In this document: positions 36,003 to 45,672 of the stretch, piece after piece
How the letters are laid out: every line of letters begins with the position of its first letter
Numbering within the stretch: the first letter of the stretch is position 1
Source: Spirochaetales bacterium
Lineage (GTDB): Bacteria > Spirochaetota > Spirochaetia > DSM-2461
Assembly: GCA_022360655.1 (NCBI GenBank)
Contig: JAKSCK010000223.1
Location: 1 to 64,000 of the forward strand
Length of the DNA stretch: 64,000 bases
Reading direction: 5' to 3'
Position numbers and translations under genes: made by a program
Notes under the pieces: model-generated
Seen by the model: only the letters and a program-made list of their open reading frames with translations
The model's database searches: none
Told to the model about the DNA's origin: nothing

Positions 36003-38830
36003 TTTGCACCAAGGAGGGCTAAACGTCGTTCTTTCAGTTGTTCGGCCTCCTGGGTTTTCTCAAGCTCTCGATAGAGCCGTTCTGCGGCGCTTAAAGCCCG
36101 TAAAACGGTCTCTTCTTCCTCTGGGAACAAATACGTGAGAGAAAGGTACTCCTCTGCAGCGCGTTCCGTTTTTCCCTCAGCACGAAGCGTTTGGGCCAGA
36201 CCTTCTTGGGCTTCAGCACCTAAGGCCCCAGGAACATCCCGAACAACCACTTCATAAAGTCGTTTTGCCTTGGCATATTTGCCTTCCATTCGATAGGCAT
36301 GAGCCAAAAGAACAACCGCTTCTGCACGATCGGCTTCGGCAACATCTTGGTTTTCTGCTAAAAGCTCAAGACGAGAAATTGAAGTGGAAGGGATTCCTGC
36401 CACCCTTGTCCATGCAAGAAGAAGAGGTGCACTAAATGCTTCACCACGGAGTTCTTGAAGCGGCTCAATCATTTGTTGGGCCTCATCGGCAAGATTGGGG
36501 TTGGCAGAGGATTTAATCACTTCGGCCCAAGTCCGAAGAACAGCCGAAGCCCCTGAATCCTCAGGATGCTGAATGAACCATTCTCCGTAACGCTTGGATG
36601 CCTCATCATAATCTCCGGCATTGGAATACGCCCGTGCGGCAAGAAGAGCCGAACGAGATTCGAGATCAGACCGAGGATATAATCGCCGGCCGACATCAAA
36701 CCATTGAGCTGCATTGAGGAAATCCCCTTGTGCCATTGCTTCTTCCCCCATACGAAAGGGAAGGTCTGCTGCTAAACGACTTGTTGGAAATTCTTGTAAG
36801 AGTTGCTGAGAGATGGCAAAGGCCTCTTCCTCCTGATCCAATTGAAGAAAAGCCCATGCCTGCTGATACAAGGCCTCTTCTCTCCAATCTCCTTGGCCCT
36901 GAAGCAGGGCTCTTTCGTAGTCCAGAAGAGCCTTTTCCCACTGAAAATCTGCAGAGCGACTCAGCCCTGCTCGATACTGAGCCAAGGCGCGTTGCTCATT
37001 ATCTAAAGCCAGAAGAGCCGCATCCTCAAACGCTTGAGCGGCCTTTTGCCATTCGCCCTGACCATACCAACTCCAAGCAATGGAAAAGGATGCATCAAAG
37101 CGCAGTTGGGGATCTGTGCTCTTTAAGGCTTTTTGATAGGAATCTCGCCCATCCTGGGCTCTTCCAGCCTCATGGAGAAGAACACCTTCCTGATAGGAGG
37201 CCCAATCCCCCCAAGGAGCATCTGGTTGTTTGGCAAGAGCAGAGAACGCAGCTTGTGCCTCGTCACTTCGACCAGAATTGGAAAAGGCCGCTCCCGCACC
37301 ATAGAGAGCTCTTCTGGCCAATTCATCTCCCTGGGCTCCCCCTCCTTGCTCTGAGGCCTGCAAGAAATAAGCTCCTGCACGAGCAAACTCTCCTCGGTCT
37401 TCATACACTAAGGCAATTCGATAAAGAACCTCCATGCCGCGTTCATCTTCAGGAAAGGAATCAAGCAATGCGGCATAATCCAATAAAGCAGCACTCATTC
37501 GCCCCTCATCCTCTGCCACTCTACCGCGGACATAAAGGTAATCGGCGCGCTGAGGACTTTGGGGATAATCCTCAATCAATAAATCAAGATTTTGGAGGGC
37601 ATATTGGGAATCCCCAGACTCTCTTCGAGCCGTCCAGGCTGTTCGTAACGCTTCCTCCCGACGCTCATCCTCTGGATACTTTGCAGCAAAGCGTTCCAGT
37701 GTTTCAGCTCCGAGGGTCTGCTCATCCAGCAAAAGAAGTGTTCCCGCAAGATAAAGTGCATCCCCTGCAATCTCTGGATTTGGCCCCTGTGAAGCCTTGA
37801 GCAATGAAGACACAGCATTGATGGCCTCATCTGTACCAATCCAGGTTTGAGCAAGATCAAAGGCAGCAGCCTGAATCTCCACCAAATCAGAGGATACAGT
37901 GAGAATGGCGTTATAGGACCGCCGAGCCTCATCCAGTCGACCAGAACGCAGTGCAGAAGCTCCCCGAATTCGAGCGACATCCAGGGCATCCGCTTCTCCA
38001 TGACCTTCGGTATCGCGCAAATCAAGGAAGGCCAAAGCCTCATCATCCGCTTTCAGAGTAGAAGCAAGTCGAGCCGCCTCAAGGAGGGCATGAGATCGAT
38101 TAGGGGAATCATACACCGTAGCAAGAAAATCTCGGTAACCATCAAGTGCGGCTTCATGGCGCTCAAGGAGGCGCTGACATTCCGCAATCCAAAACATGGC
38201 ATCTGTGGCAAAGGGAGAGGAGAAGTATTCAAAAGCAAGAGTTCGAAAGGACTCCAGTGCCTGCTCTAATCGGCCTGAGGCCAATCGCAACTGGCCAAGA
38301 TTAAACACGGCTCGGGAAACTGGTTCATAACTCCAATTGTCATCAATAACAGTCTGGTAGGCCTGTTCAGCCTCTAGGATTTGCCCCACCTTTTCTAAAC
38401 TATCTGCAAGATACAACAGCGATTGCTCTCTGTAAGCTGGTTCTTCTAGCAAATTCACTTGGCGCTGGAAGGCTTCTATGGCCTGAGGCCAATGCTCTAA
38501 TGCGTAATAGGATAAACCTTCCCAGTAGGCAATACGCTGGTTCCATGCGGAATTGGGATAATCTCGTGTGAAATCAGATAACCGATCTGCACTTTTTTGA
38601 AAATCCGTATTTCGAAAAAGTGCCACAGCCTCCATATAGGCCGCTGTATCCGCTCGTGCATCATCTGGGAACTCACGCAACAATCGAGCTAACTGTGAGG
38701 CAGCTGTTGACCATAAACCATCGGTAAACGCTCCCCTGCCACTGGAATAGAGCTGATCAGCGCTCTGAGAGGCAAGGGGAAACGATGCGAAAACGAAGAG
38801 AACAATAATGATGGAAGGAATCCGCGCCAT
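35996..38830 (-). CDS. large exported TPR-repeat protein
   Basis: 944 aa with a signal peptide (about 1-24) followed by some 20 or more tetratricopeptide-like helical pairs along the whole chain (patterns such as A-x-Y-x-x-A, W-x-x-A-x-x-A-F-E, Y-x-x-A). Most likely a periplasmic scaffold, comparable to YbgF/CpoB- or BamD-type TPR proteins but much longer. The start is uncertain: ATG 38830 gives a good signal peptide; ATG 38857 and a TTG at 38875 that overlaps the clpC stop are alternatives. Last gene of the 22-kb minus-strand block. Confidence 0.78.
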   Translation of the reverse strand: MARIPSIIIVLFVFASFPLASQSADQLYSSGRGAFTDGLWSTAASQLARLLREFPDDARADTAAYMEAVALFRNTDFQKSADRLSDFTRDYPNSAWNQRIAYWEGLSYYALEHWPQAIEAFQRQVNLLEEPAYREQSLLYLADSLEKVGQILEAEQAYQTVIDDNWSYEPVSRAVFNLGQLRLASGRLEQALESFRTLAFEYFSSPFATDAMFWIAECQRLLERHEAALDGYRDFLATVYDSPNRSHALLEAARLASTLKADDEALAFLDLRDTEGHGEADALDVARIRGASALRSGRLDEARRSYNAILTVSSDLVEIQAAAFDLAQTWIGTDEAINAVSSLLKASQGPNPEIAGDALYLAGTLLLLDEQTLGAETLERFAAKYPEDERREEALRTAWTARRESGDSQYALQNLDLLIEDYPQSPQRADYLYVRGRVAEDEGRMSAALLDYAALLDSFPEDERGMEVLYRIALVYEDRGEFARAGAYFLQASEQGGGAQGDELARRALYGAGAAFSNSGRSDEAQAAFSALAKQPDAPWGDWASYQEGVLLHEAGRAQDGRDSYQKALKSTDPQLRFDASFSIAWSWYGQGEWQKAAQAFEDAALLALDNEQRALAQYRAGLSRSADFQWEKALLDYERALLQGQGDWREEALYQQAWAFLQLDQEEEAFAISQQLLQEFPTSRLAADLPFRMGEEAMAQGDFLNAAQWFDVGRRLYPRSDLESRSALLAARAYSNAGDYDEASKRYGEWFIQHPEDSGASAVLRTWAEVIKSSANPNLADEAQQMIEPLQELRGEAFSAPLLLAWTRVAGIPSTSISRLELLAENQDVAEADRAEAVVLLAHAYRMEGKYAKAKRLYEVVVRDVPGALGAEAQEGLAQTLRAEGKTERAAEEYLSLTYLFPEEEETVLRALSAAERLYRELEKTQEAEQLKERRLALLGANQ

Positions 38831-38871
38831 GGATTCAGCATAGCATGAGATCCACATGAAGAACGAGCGTC

Positions 38872-41451
38872 TCAAACCCCTTCTGTCTTCCCTGTGGGGG
38901 TCACATCTGGAAGAGCAGGTATTTGATCCTCGTCTTCAATTTTTGAATCCTCTGCCTCACCATTAGGTAGAGCAAGGACGCGTTTACGTGGTTTTCTCCT
39001 GAAACGAATCTTTCCATCTCTCAATTCAGCAACCACACCATCACCTGGAACAAAACGCCCTTGGAGAATGGCCACAGAAAGAGGATCTTCAATTTCTTTC
39101 TGGATGGTGCGCCTCAAGGGACGAGCACCATAGAGAACGTCATACCCCTTCTCCATCAACAAATCCCGTGCCTTTTTATTCACATCAAGGGTGATTTGAA
39201 GATCAGAAAGTCGTTCCGAAACCTCTCCAAGCATGAGCTCCATGATGTCCATCACATGATTGTATTCCAGGCTATGGAACACCACAATTTCATCAACACG
39301 GTTTAAAAACTCAGGACGAAAAAGACGTTTTAATTCATTAATAGCTGAAGATTTAATATCTTCATGAGCCATAGCATTGCCACCAGAGGAGAATCCAAAA
39401 TTCCCCCGGTTCATTTCTCGAGCACCTGCATTGGAGGTCATAATCAATACTGTATTTCGGAAGGACACTTTATGCCCAAAACTATCCTGCAGTTCCCCTT
39501 CTTCTAAAACCTGAAGCAAAAGGTTGAACACATCCGCATGGGCTTTTTCAATTTCATCTAATAGAACAACGGAATAAGGACGTTTTCGAATCTTTTCAGT
39601 GAGTAGCCCCCCTTCCTCATATCCCACATACCCCGGAGGTGCCCCCACCAAACGAGAGGCATTGTGTTTTTCCATGAAGTCCGACATGTCCACCCGAACA
39701 AGAGCCTCAGGATCACCAAAAAGGAATTCTGCCAGACTCTTTGCAAGGAGAGTCTTCCCTACTCCTGTAGGACCAAGAAAGATGAATGATCCCAAGGGGC
39801 GAGAAGGAGAATTGAGCCCTGTTCGAGAGCGCCGAATTGCCGCAGAAACAGCATTGATGGCTTCTTCCTGACCAATCACACTGTCATGCAATTCTTTCTC
39901 GATTTGAAGAAGTTTGTCCGATTCACTCTTTTCCAGCCGTACCATGGGAATTCCAGTTCCCTCGGAGACAATGGCTTGAATATCTTCCACCGAAATGACG
40001 TTTTTCTCTTCTTTTAAAGTGCGTTCCCATTCCGTTTTTAATTCATCAATTTTCAAGCGCATTTCACGCACTTTGTCTCGCACACGGGCTGCATTCTCAT
40101 AGTCTTGGGAATTCACAAAAGAGATTTTCTCATCCGTCAGCGCCCGAGTTTCGAATTCAAGCTCTCCAATGGCCTCAGGGCGGGTATTGCCCTTCATCCG
40201 TTTGTTTGAACCTGCCTCATCAATCAAGTCAATGGCCTTATCCGGCAGCTGACGATCGGTCACATAACGTCCTGCAAGCTCAGCGGCAGCCCGGAGAGAA
40301 TCTGAGGTGTAGGTTACATTGTGATGATCTTCATATCGTTGTTTGATTCCTTGAAGAATCTCAAATGTTTCTTCAATACTGGGTTCTTCAATCAATACAG
40401 GCTGGAAGCGACGCTCTAATGCGGCATCCTTTTCAATGTGTTTCTTGAACTCATTCATTGTCGTTGCGCCGATGCATTGAAGTTCTCCACGGCTCAAGGC
40501 AGGTTTGAGCATGTTGGATGCATCAATGGCACCTTCGGCCCCACCCGCGCCAATGATGGTATGAAGCTCATCAATGAAGAGTATGATGTTTCCCGCCTTA
40601 TCAATTTCCTTGATGACTTTCTTGAGACGTTCCTCAAACTCACCACGGTACTTTGTACCAGCCACCAAAGCCGCTAAATCCAAGCTCACAAGTCGTTTCC
40701 CTGAGAATAAATCTGGTGCAGTACCATCAATAATCTCTTGGGCTAATCCCTCGACAACAGCGGTTTTTCCCACACCTGGTTCACCAATAAGCACAGGATT
40801 GTTCTTACTCCTCCGAGCAAGGATCCGCATCACACGAGCGATTTCTTTTTCTCGTCCCACCACCGGATCAAGTCGACCCTTGCGGGCCATTTCTGTGAGA
40901 TCACGAGAAAACTCATCCAGCATCCCTGTGGCCACTTTTCCGTCACTCTCATCCTCTTTCCGGGGGAAAACAGGTTTTTCTGGCTTTCGTGGAGGCATTT
41001 TGTCTCCCTCTTTTTCCCCATTGATTTCGTATACAATGCCCCGAAGGATGTCGACGGTGACTTTATACAAAGACAAATATGAACGTGTAGCACTTCCTGC
41101 TTCTCCAACCGCAGCAAGAAGAAAATGTTCTGTTCCAATGTATTCATGACTCAGAGTTGTGGCCTCATTTGCCGCATTCTCAAGGAGCATCTTGACCCGA
41201 TTAGACGGGGGAATATCCCCTATTTGAAAGGTGGCCTTACGATGAGGTAGTCCTTTTTCCAAATCACGAACCATTTCGCCCGTATTGATGCCAAGACGTT
41301 GAAGACATCGGTAGGCAATACCACCACGTTCTTTGAGAATCGCAAGGATGATGTGTTCACTCAGAAGCTTGTCCGCATGAAAACGTTTGGCTTCTTCCTT
41401 TGCTAAAACGGTGAGTATGCGCTGAGCACGCTGCGTCAGTCCCTTAATCAT
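38872..41451 (-). CDS. clpC: ATP-dependent Clp protease ATPase subunit ClpC
   Basis: 859 aa Hsp100 unfoldase that feeds ClpP. Double Clp N-repeat (about 1-145), AAA-1 with GEPGVGKTA and FIDELHTI, a UVR-type mid segment (DYENAARVRDKV) typical of ClpC rather than ClpA, and AAA-2 with GPTGVGKTLLAK and VLLDEIEKAH. ATG 41451 has AGGAG 6 nt upstream. It follows the LolCDE-type genes after ~120 nt containing a perfect palindrome. No mcsA, mcsB or ctsR is adjacent, unlike in Bacillus. Confidence 0.95.
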   Translation of the reverse strand: MIKGLTQRAQRILTVLAKEEAKRFHADKLLSEHIILAILKERGGIAYRCLQRLGINTGEMVRDLEKGLPHRKATFQIGDIPPSNRVKMLLENAANEATTLSHEYIGTEHFLLAAVGEAGSATRSYLSLYKVTVDILRGIVYEINGEKEGDKMPPRKPEKPVFPRKEDESDGKVATGMLDEFSRDLTEMARKGRLDPVVGREKEIARVMRILARRSKNNPVLIGEPGVGKTAVVEGLAQEIIDGTAPDLFSGKRLVSLDLAALVAGTKYRGEFEERLKKVIKEIDKAGNIILFIDELHTIIGAGGAEGAIDASNMLKPALSRGELQCIGATTMNEFKKHIEKDAALERRFQPVLIEEPSIEETFEILQGIKQRYEDHHNVTYTSDSLRAAAELAGRYVTDRQLPDKAIDLIDEAGSNKRMKGNTRPEAIGELEFETRALTDEKISFVNSQDYENAARVRDKVREMRLKIDELKTEWERTLKEEKNVISVEDIQAIVSEGTGIPMVRLEKSESDKLLQIEKELHDSVIGQEEAINAVSAAIRRSRTGLNSPSRPLGSFIFLGPTGVGKTLLAKSLAEFLFGDPEALVRVDMSDFMEKHNASRLVGAPPGYVGYEEGGLLTEKIRKRPYSVVLLDEIEKAHADVFNLLLQVLEEGELQDSFGHKVSFRNTVLIMTSNAGAREMNRGNFGFSSGGNAMAHEDIKSSAINELKRLFRPEFLNRVDEIVVFHSLEYNHVMDIMELMLGEVSERLSDLQITLDVNKKARDLLMEKGYDVLYGARPLRRTIQKEIEDPLSVAILQGRFVPGDGVVAELRDGKIRFRRKPRKRVLALPNGEAEDSKIEDEDQIPALPDVTPTGKTEGV

Positions 41452-41505
41452 TCGGCACTCCTGCCCCATAAAGATACTCGATGTGTATGACAGAAACCAT
41501 GAATC

Positions 41506-41520
41506 CAGGAAAATTTCCTG
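41506..41520. promoter_or_regulatory. perfect inverted repeat upstream of clpC
   Basis: CAGGAAAATTTCCTG, two 7-bp arms around one base, about 55 nt before the clpC start. Its symmetric, loop-less shape suggests a protein-binding site rather than a terminator. It does not match CtsR or CIRCE sites. Confidence 0.35.
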
Positions 41521-41569
41521 CGTGAGACACGGATTTAGTCATCAAGCATTTCTGATTAAGAGATGAGAA

Positions 41570-42835
41570 TTAATGTCTCCGAAGTACATCAAGCGGTTTT
41601 AAACCCGCTGCACGAGAAGCGGGAAGAGCGCTGGCTGCCAGTGACAAAGCAAGAGTCAAAGTTCCAATGAGAGCCGTGGGCTTCCAACGAATATGGATGG
41701 GAATTGTTTGAAGATAATAGCCTTCATCAAGCAAACGAACCCCTTGTCCAGGAGTCAACCATCCTAGAACGACTTCTATTCCTGCAATGATTTCATTGAC
41801 ATAGAAGGAAACAAATAATCCCCCACTGATACCAATTGCAATTCCTACCAATGCCGCAAGGCCACCTGCAGCCACAAAGACCGATGTGATTTGGGCTGGA
41901 GAGGTGCCCATGCACTTGAGCATTCCCACCTCACGACGACGTTCAATGGTGAGCATCATCAAAGAAGTGGTGGCATTGGCGACAGCAACGATGATGATGA
42001 GCCCCATAATCACCAACAGAATATTTCGCGTGCTGGAAAGATTGGCCAATGTTGACGAATTCAATTCTCGCCAATCGGAAAAAATCCAACGAGGGGGAAG
42101 CTCTTCGTTGATAGCATCAACCACAGATGGAGTGATTTGATTCAAATCTGAGTACTTCCCACTCACCACTGTAAAAGAACTTTCAGAGGAAAGGATTTTC
42201 CAGCCAGCCTCCAAGGAAATGAAGGCCCACGTTCGATCCAAATCTTGATAACCACTTGAAAAGATTCCTGAGACAGTAAAACGGGAAACACGAGGGATGT
42301 AGCGGTCATCTGCGAGTCTTCGGGCCGTCAACACCCGAATTTCATCGCCAAGATTGGCTCCTAATCGACGAGCCGCTTCTCGACCAAGAAGAATGGATTT
42401 CTGGGAATCGAGATTCCATGAACCAGCATCAAATTCGATGTACTGAGAAAAACTGGGATCACGTGAAGCCAAATTCGCTGGAACCGCTCTTAAGGAGAGT
42501 CCCTCACGAGATCCCTCACTCCGAGCCAAACCAAATCCTGTTCGTTCTGTCCAAGCATCACGGATTTCGGGACGATTCACCAGGGTTTGTTCCACATCCT
42601 GAGTTTGTTCTTGACTCAGAGAACTCCATGATTGTGCTTGAAAATGCATGGTGGACGTTTCTCGATACCGAGCCACGATGCCCTCAATCATGGCATCAGC
42701 AACATGATCCACTGTGACCAGGGGAATGAGAGAAAGTGCAATTCCCAAGGCCGCCCCCATCAAGGGATGCCCTGCACCATGCTCTTGTTTTTTTCCCCGG
42801 AACAATCGTCCGGCAATGAAGAAAGGACCTTTCAT
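41570..42835 (-). CDS. LolC/LolE-type ABC transporter permease (FtsX fold)
   Basis: 421 aa. One N-terminal membrane helix (about 25-45), a ~200-residue periplasmic domain, and three C-terminal helices with the cytoplasmic coupling loop (IERRREVGMLKCMGTSP), the FtsX/LolC topology. With the neighbouring LolD-type ATPase and second permease it forms a lipoprotein-release-type complex of the inner membrane. ATG 42835 overlaps the ATPase stop by 4 nt. A MacB-like role is the alternative; the three-gene layout favours LolCDE. Confidence 0.82.
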   Translation of the reverse strand: MKGPFFIAGRLFRGKKQEHGAGHPLMGAALGIALSLIPLVTVDHVADAMIEGIVARYRETSTMHFQAQSWSSLSQEQTQDVEQTLVNRPEIRDAWTERTGFGLARSEGSREGLSLRAVPANLASRDPSFSQYIEFDAGSWNLDSQKSILLGREAARRLGANLGDEIRVLTARRLADDRYIPRVSRFTVSGIFSSGYQDLDRTWAFISLEAGWKILSSESSFTVVSGKYSDLNQITPSVVDAINEELPPRWIFSDWRELNSSTLANLSSTRNILLVIMGLIIIVAVANATTSLMMLTIERRREVGMLKCMGTSPAQITSVFVAAGGLAALVGIAIGISGGLFVSFYVNEIIAGIEVVLGWLTPGQGVRLLDEGYYLQTIPIHIRWKPTALIGTLTLALSLAASALPASRAAGLKPLDVLRRH

Positions 42836-43512
42836 GCCTCTACCAAATGCCCCTCTCGCAGAGCCAATGACCGCGAAGCTCGTTGTGCAAGATCCGGAGC
42901 ATGGGTGACTAAAACCAGAGTTTTTCCGGTATCTGCCGTGAGTTGAAAGAGCAAATCCGCAACCAAGTCCTTGTGCCCTTCATCAAGATTTCCCGTGGGT
43001 TCATCAGCAAGAATCAAATCCGGATCATTCACAAGAGCACGGGCCAGTGCCGTCCTTTGCCGCTCCCCACCAGAGAGCTGTGCAGGATAATGCGAGGCCC
43101 TTTCAGCCACATGGACGCGTTCTAATGCTTCAAGAGCAGAGGATGCAGCCTCTTTTTTTCCTTTTCCAGCCATCACCATGGGAAGCATAACGTTTTCTAA
43201 GGCTGTAAAATCTTTTAAAAGATGATGAAATTGAAACACAAAGCCCACAACAGAGCGACGATAATGGGTCAGCTCACGCTCGCTTAAGGAGTCGACAGAA
43301 TATCCTTGACAAAGAATGCGTCCATGATCCACACGGTCCAATCCCCCCAGCACATTCAAAAGGGTACTTTTTCCACATCCTGAAGCCCCTGTGATGGCAA
43401 CACTTTCCCCGGGAAAGGCCTGAAGAGTCACATTCCGTAAAACGGAAAGCTCATCAGAACCAGAGCGAAAGGATTTGCAGACATCATCCATAACAAAAAC
43501 CGGTTCATTCAC
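42832..43512 (-). CDS. lolD: LolD-type ABC transporter ATPase
   Basis: 226 aa, the size of LolD. Walker [11 protein letters not shown]-loop in VFQFHHLL (typical of the LolD/MacB group), signature LSGGERQR, Walker [13 protein letters not shown], and the H-loop VTHAPD. It would power lipoprotein extraction by the flanking permeases. Start GTG 43512 has GAGGTG 6 nt upstream and lies inside the last codons of the preceding permease (8-nt overlap), so translation is coupled on both sides. Confidence 0.88.
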   Translation of the reverse strand: MNEPVFVMDDVCKSFRSGSDELSVLRNVTLQAFPGESVAITGASGCGKSTLLNVLGGLDRVDHGRILCQGYSVDSLSERELTHYRRSVVGFVFQFHHLLKDFTALENVMLPMVMAGKGKKEAASSALEALERVHVAERASHYPAQLSGGERQRTALARALVNDPDLILADEPTGNLDEGHKDLVADLLFQLTADTGKTLVLVTHAPDLAQRASRSLALREGHLVEA

Positions 43513-44743
43513 TGCGCAACACCTCTGCAGGACGGGATCGAGCGGCAAGAGATGCCGCCCGCACCGCTGCAATTGAAGAAAGAATAACGGCAATGGAAAA
43601 AATCACCACCACATCACCAACCATCACCTCTGAACTTCGAAAAAAGCCATCTGTAGGATGATAAATTCTGTCCTGTCCCATGAGTCCTTCGATGGAATTT
43701 CGAAGACGCCCCAAGACATCCACAATCCAATCCATATGCTCTCCTATGAGCACACCAAAAAGACTGCCTAGGGCGGCACCACTTCCTCCAATCACCAATC
43801 CATGGCGAAGAAAGAGCCGATGCACATCTCTGGGACTCGCCCCAAAGGCTTTGAGTAAAGACAAATCCTCTGCACGCTCCTTTGCCATGCGTCGCAGAGA
43901 ATGATCAATATTGACGGCGACCACCACAAAAATGAGAGCCAGTAGGAGCATCATCATGACTTTTTCCGTTCGCAGGGCACCAAAAAACGAACGGTTATCT
44001 ATTTTCCACGTGGAAAACGATGTGTCGGGAAGCTCTTCATGTAAGTCTTGTGCCAATCGATCCACCCGTTCAGGGTTCTGAAGTTTCACCGCAAGGGAAG
44101 ATGGGGCTTCTCCAAAGAATCCTTCCAGTGTGTCTAAAGAAACAAAGGCCATGGTGGCATCATACTGGTTGTATCCACAGCTAAAGATTCCAGCCACTAC
44201 CAGCTCCACTTCAGACGGAGAATATCCACTCCCTCCAAGATCAAGAGCGGTGATGGTATCCCCCGCAAAGACACCAAGGTTGCGGGCAAGGTAGGTCCCG
44301 AGAACCACCCGATTCCCAGAAAGTTGAAAATTCCCATCCAGCATTCTCAGGTAGGGTTTCATCCCTTCATCTTGTCGCAGGATATCCTCAGGCAAACCAC
44401 GAACCAAAGCCCCTGCCGGGCGAGGACGATCGCCAGAAAGCATAGTTTGACCTTCTCGGAAGGGAAACGTGGTGAGTACATCTGGATGAGTCTCAAAAAA
44501 ATCGTTCCATTCCGTTGGCAGTCCATCCTCACCTGGATACAAGCGCATATGATAAGACCCCATTTCCATAATGCTGCGGATGTAATTCTGCTGCAGCCCA
44601 TTCATCACGGCTAATATGGTATTCAGGGTGGCCACTCCAGCACCAATCAAAATCACAGCAAAAAGGAAAACAAGTCTCCCACGCCCCCCTCGGCGTCCAG
44701 TCAAAAACCGGTTGGAGACCCATGGAACCCATAGATTTTTCAT
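43505..44743 (-). CDS. LolC/LolE-type ABC transporter permease (second subunit)
   Basis: 412 aa with the same four-helix FtsX layout as its partner: first helix at about 25-45 (LVFLFAVILIGAGVATL), long periplasmic domain, then three helices with a coupling segment (KERAEDLSLLKAFGASP). ATG 44743 overlaps the preceding stop by 4 nt (ATGA). Forms a heterodimer with the 421-aa permease in the proposed complex; which corresponds to LolC and which to LolE cannot be told by eye. Confidence 0.82.
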   Translation of the reverse strand: MKNLWVPWVSNRFLTGRRGGRGRLVFLFAVILIGAGVATLNTILAVMNGLQQNYIRSIMEMGSYHMRLYPGEDGLPTEWNDFFETHPDVLTTFPFREGQTMLSGDRPRPAGALVRGLPEDILRQDEGMKPYLRMLDGNFQLSGNRVVLGTYLARNLGVFAGDTITALDLGGSGYSPSEVELVVAGIFSCGYNQYDATMAFVSLDTLEGFFGEAPSSLAVKLQNPERVDRLAQDLHEELPDTSFSTWKIDNRSFFGALRTEKVMMMLLLALIFVVVAVNIDHSLRRMAKERAEDLSLLKAFGASPRDVHRLFLRHGLVIGGSGAALGSLFGVLIGEHMDWIVDVLGRLRNSIEGLMGQDRIYHPTDGFFRSSEVMVGDVVVIFSIAVILSSIAAVRAASLAARSRPAEVLRSE

Positions 44744-45672
44744 CCATTCTCCCGAATGCGAACAACTTGGCCATCACGCAAGAACTCTTCCCGAATGCGT
44801 TGGCCACCTTCTCTTAGAATTCGCACAACTGGTTTCCCATCCCGATAAAGAGTTTCCAGTGACTTGTCCGGACTTTCCCAAAGAGTGATGCTTTCGAGTC
44901 GTCCATCGATACGACGGGATTCACGAACAAGACGTTCATCTTCCCATTCCATCTCCCGAACAAGTTCTCGACCTTGCCCCTGTTCCCTCACACGAATGAG
45001 ACGGTCGCCATCCCAGGTGTACCTTCGGACAAGACGAGGTAATCCTGTATGGATATGGCGCTCTTCTATTAAACGTCCAGAATCATCATAAAAAGAAAGG
45101 GTTTCCCGTTCCCCTTCCGTCTTCTGCTGAAATTGCAAAACACCGTTTTCATCACGAGACCATAGGGTAGAAGAACGTTCATTCCCATCGGCAATAACCG
45201 TTCGGGAAATGCTCCGCCCTCCCTTATCGTAGTCTGTGAGAACCCAATCTCCATCACTTCCGGTGCTTGTTCTCCCGGCTGTTCCATCAACCGTTTGGTT
45301 CTGAGTGCTCACCACTTCTAGACGATCACCCACATCAATGTATGTGGCCCGGGGATTCCCCTCTTCATCATAGGCATAGCTCACCTGAGAAAGGAGAGTA
45401 CCATCATCAGAGAACTCTTTGCGTGAAACAAGTTGTCCATCACGACGGGCTAAAATGGTGGTGCGATGCAAGACCCCGTCCTCATAAAGACGACGGGTCT
45501 CTTCATCCCCATTTCGCTCAATCGAAAGAATCCATCCCGTCGGGAAGGCTTCCTCTCGCTGAAGCAAGGTGAAGGGCATTCCAGATTCAGAAGAGGTATA
45601 CCATTCCTGGGCCCCTAAAGGAGCCAGAAACAGAAGGAAGGTGGCCAAATAGGCGGAACCGTGTCGTCCCAT
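44740..45672 (-). CDS. exported repeat protein of unknown function
   Basis: 310 aa with a signal peptide (about 4-22, ending PLGAQ). The mature chain consists of short strand-turn-strand repeats such as DDGTLLSQVSYAYDEEGN and YDDSGRLIEERHI, similar in rhythm to YD-repeat/MORN-like proteins. Likely periplasmic or outer-membrane associated. ATG 45672 overlaps the ftsY stop (TGATG) and the stop overlaps the permease start, so it sits inside the translation-coupled ftsY-lol run; a link to lipoprotein trafficking is a guess. Confidence 0.65.
   Translation of the reverse strand: MGRHGSAYLATFLLFLAPLGAQEWYTSSESGMPFTLLQREEAFPTGWILSIERNGDEETRRLYEDGVLHRTTILARRDGQLVSRKEFSDDGTLLSQVSYAYDEEGNPRATYIDVGDRLEVVSTQNQTVDGTAGRTSTGSDGDWVLTDYDKGGRSISRTVIADGNERSSTLWSRDENGVLQFQQKTEGERETLSFYDDSGRLIEERHIHTGLPRLVRRYTWDGDRLIRVREQGQGRELVREMEWEDERLVRESRRIDGRLESITLWESPDKSLETLYRDGKPVVRILREGGQRIREEFLRDGQVVRIRENG

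Noticed and set aside
36730-37800. Plus-strand open frame of about 356 codons
   Set aside because: It is antisense to the TPR-repeat protein; its Pro/Leu/His-rich translation is the mirror of the repeat codons.
41570-44743. MacAB-type efflux system
   Set aside because: Two different permeases and a LolD-sized ATPase without a MacA-like adaptor fit LolCDE better.
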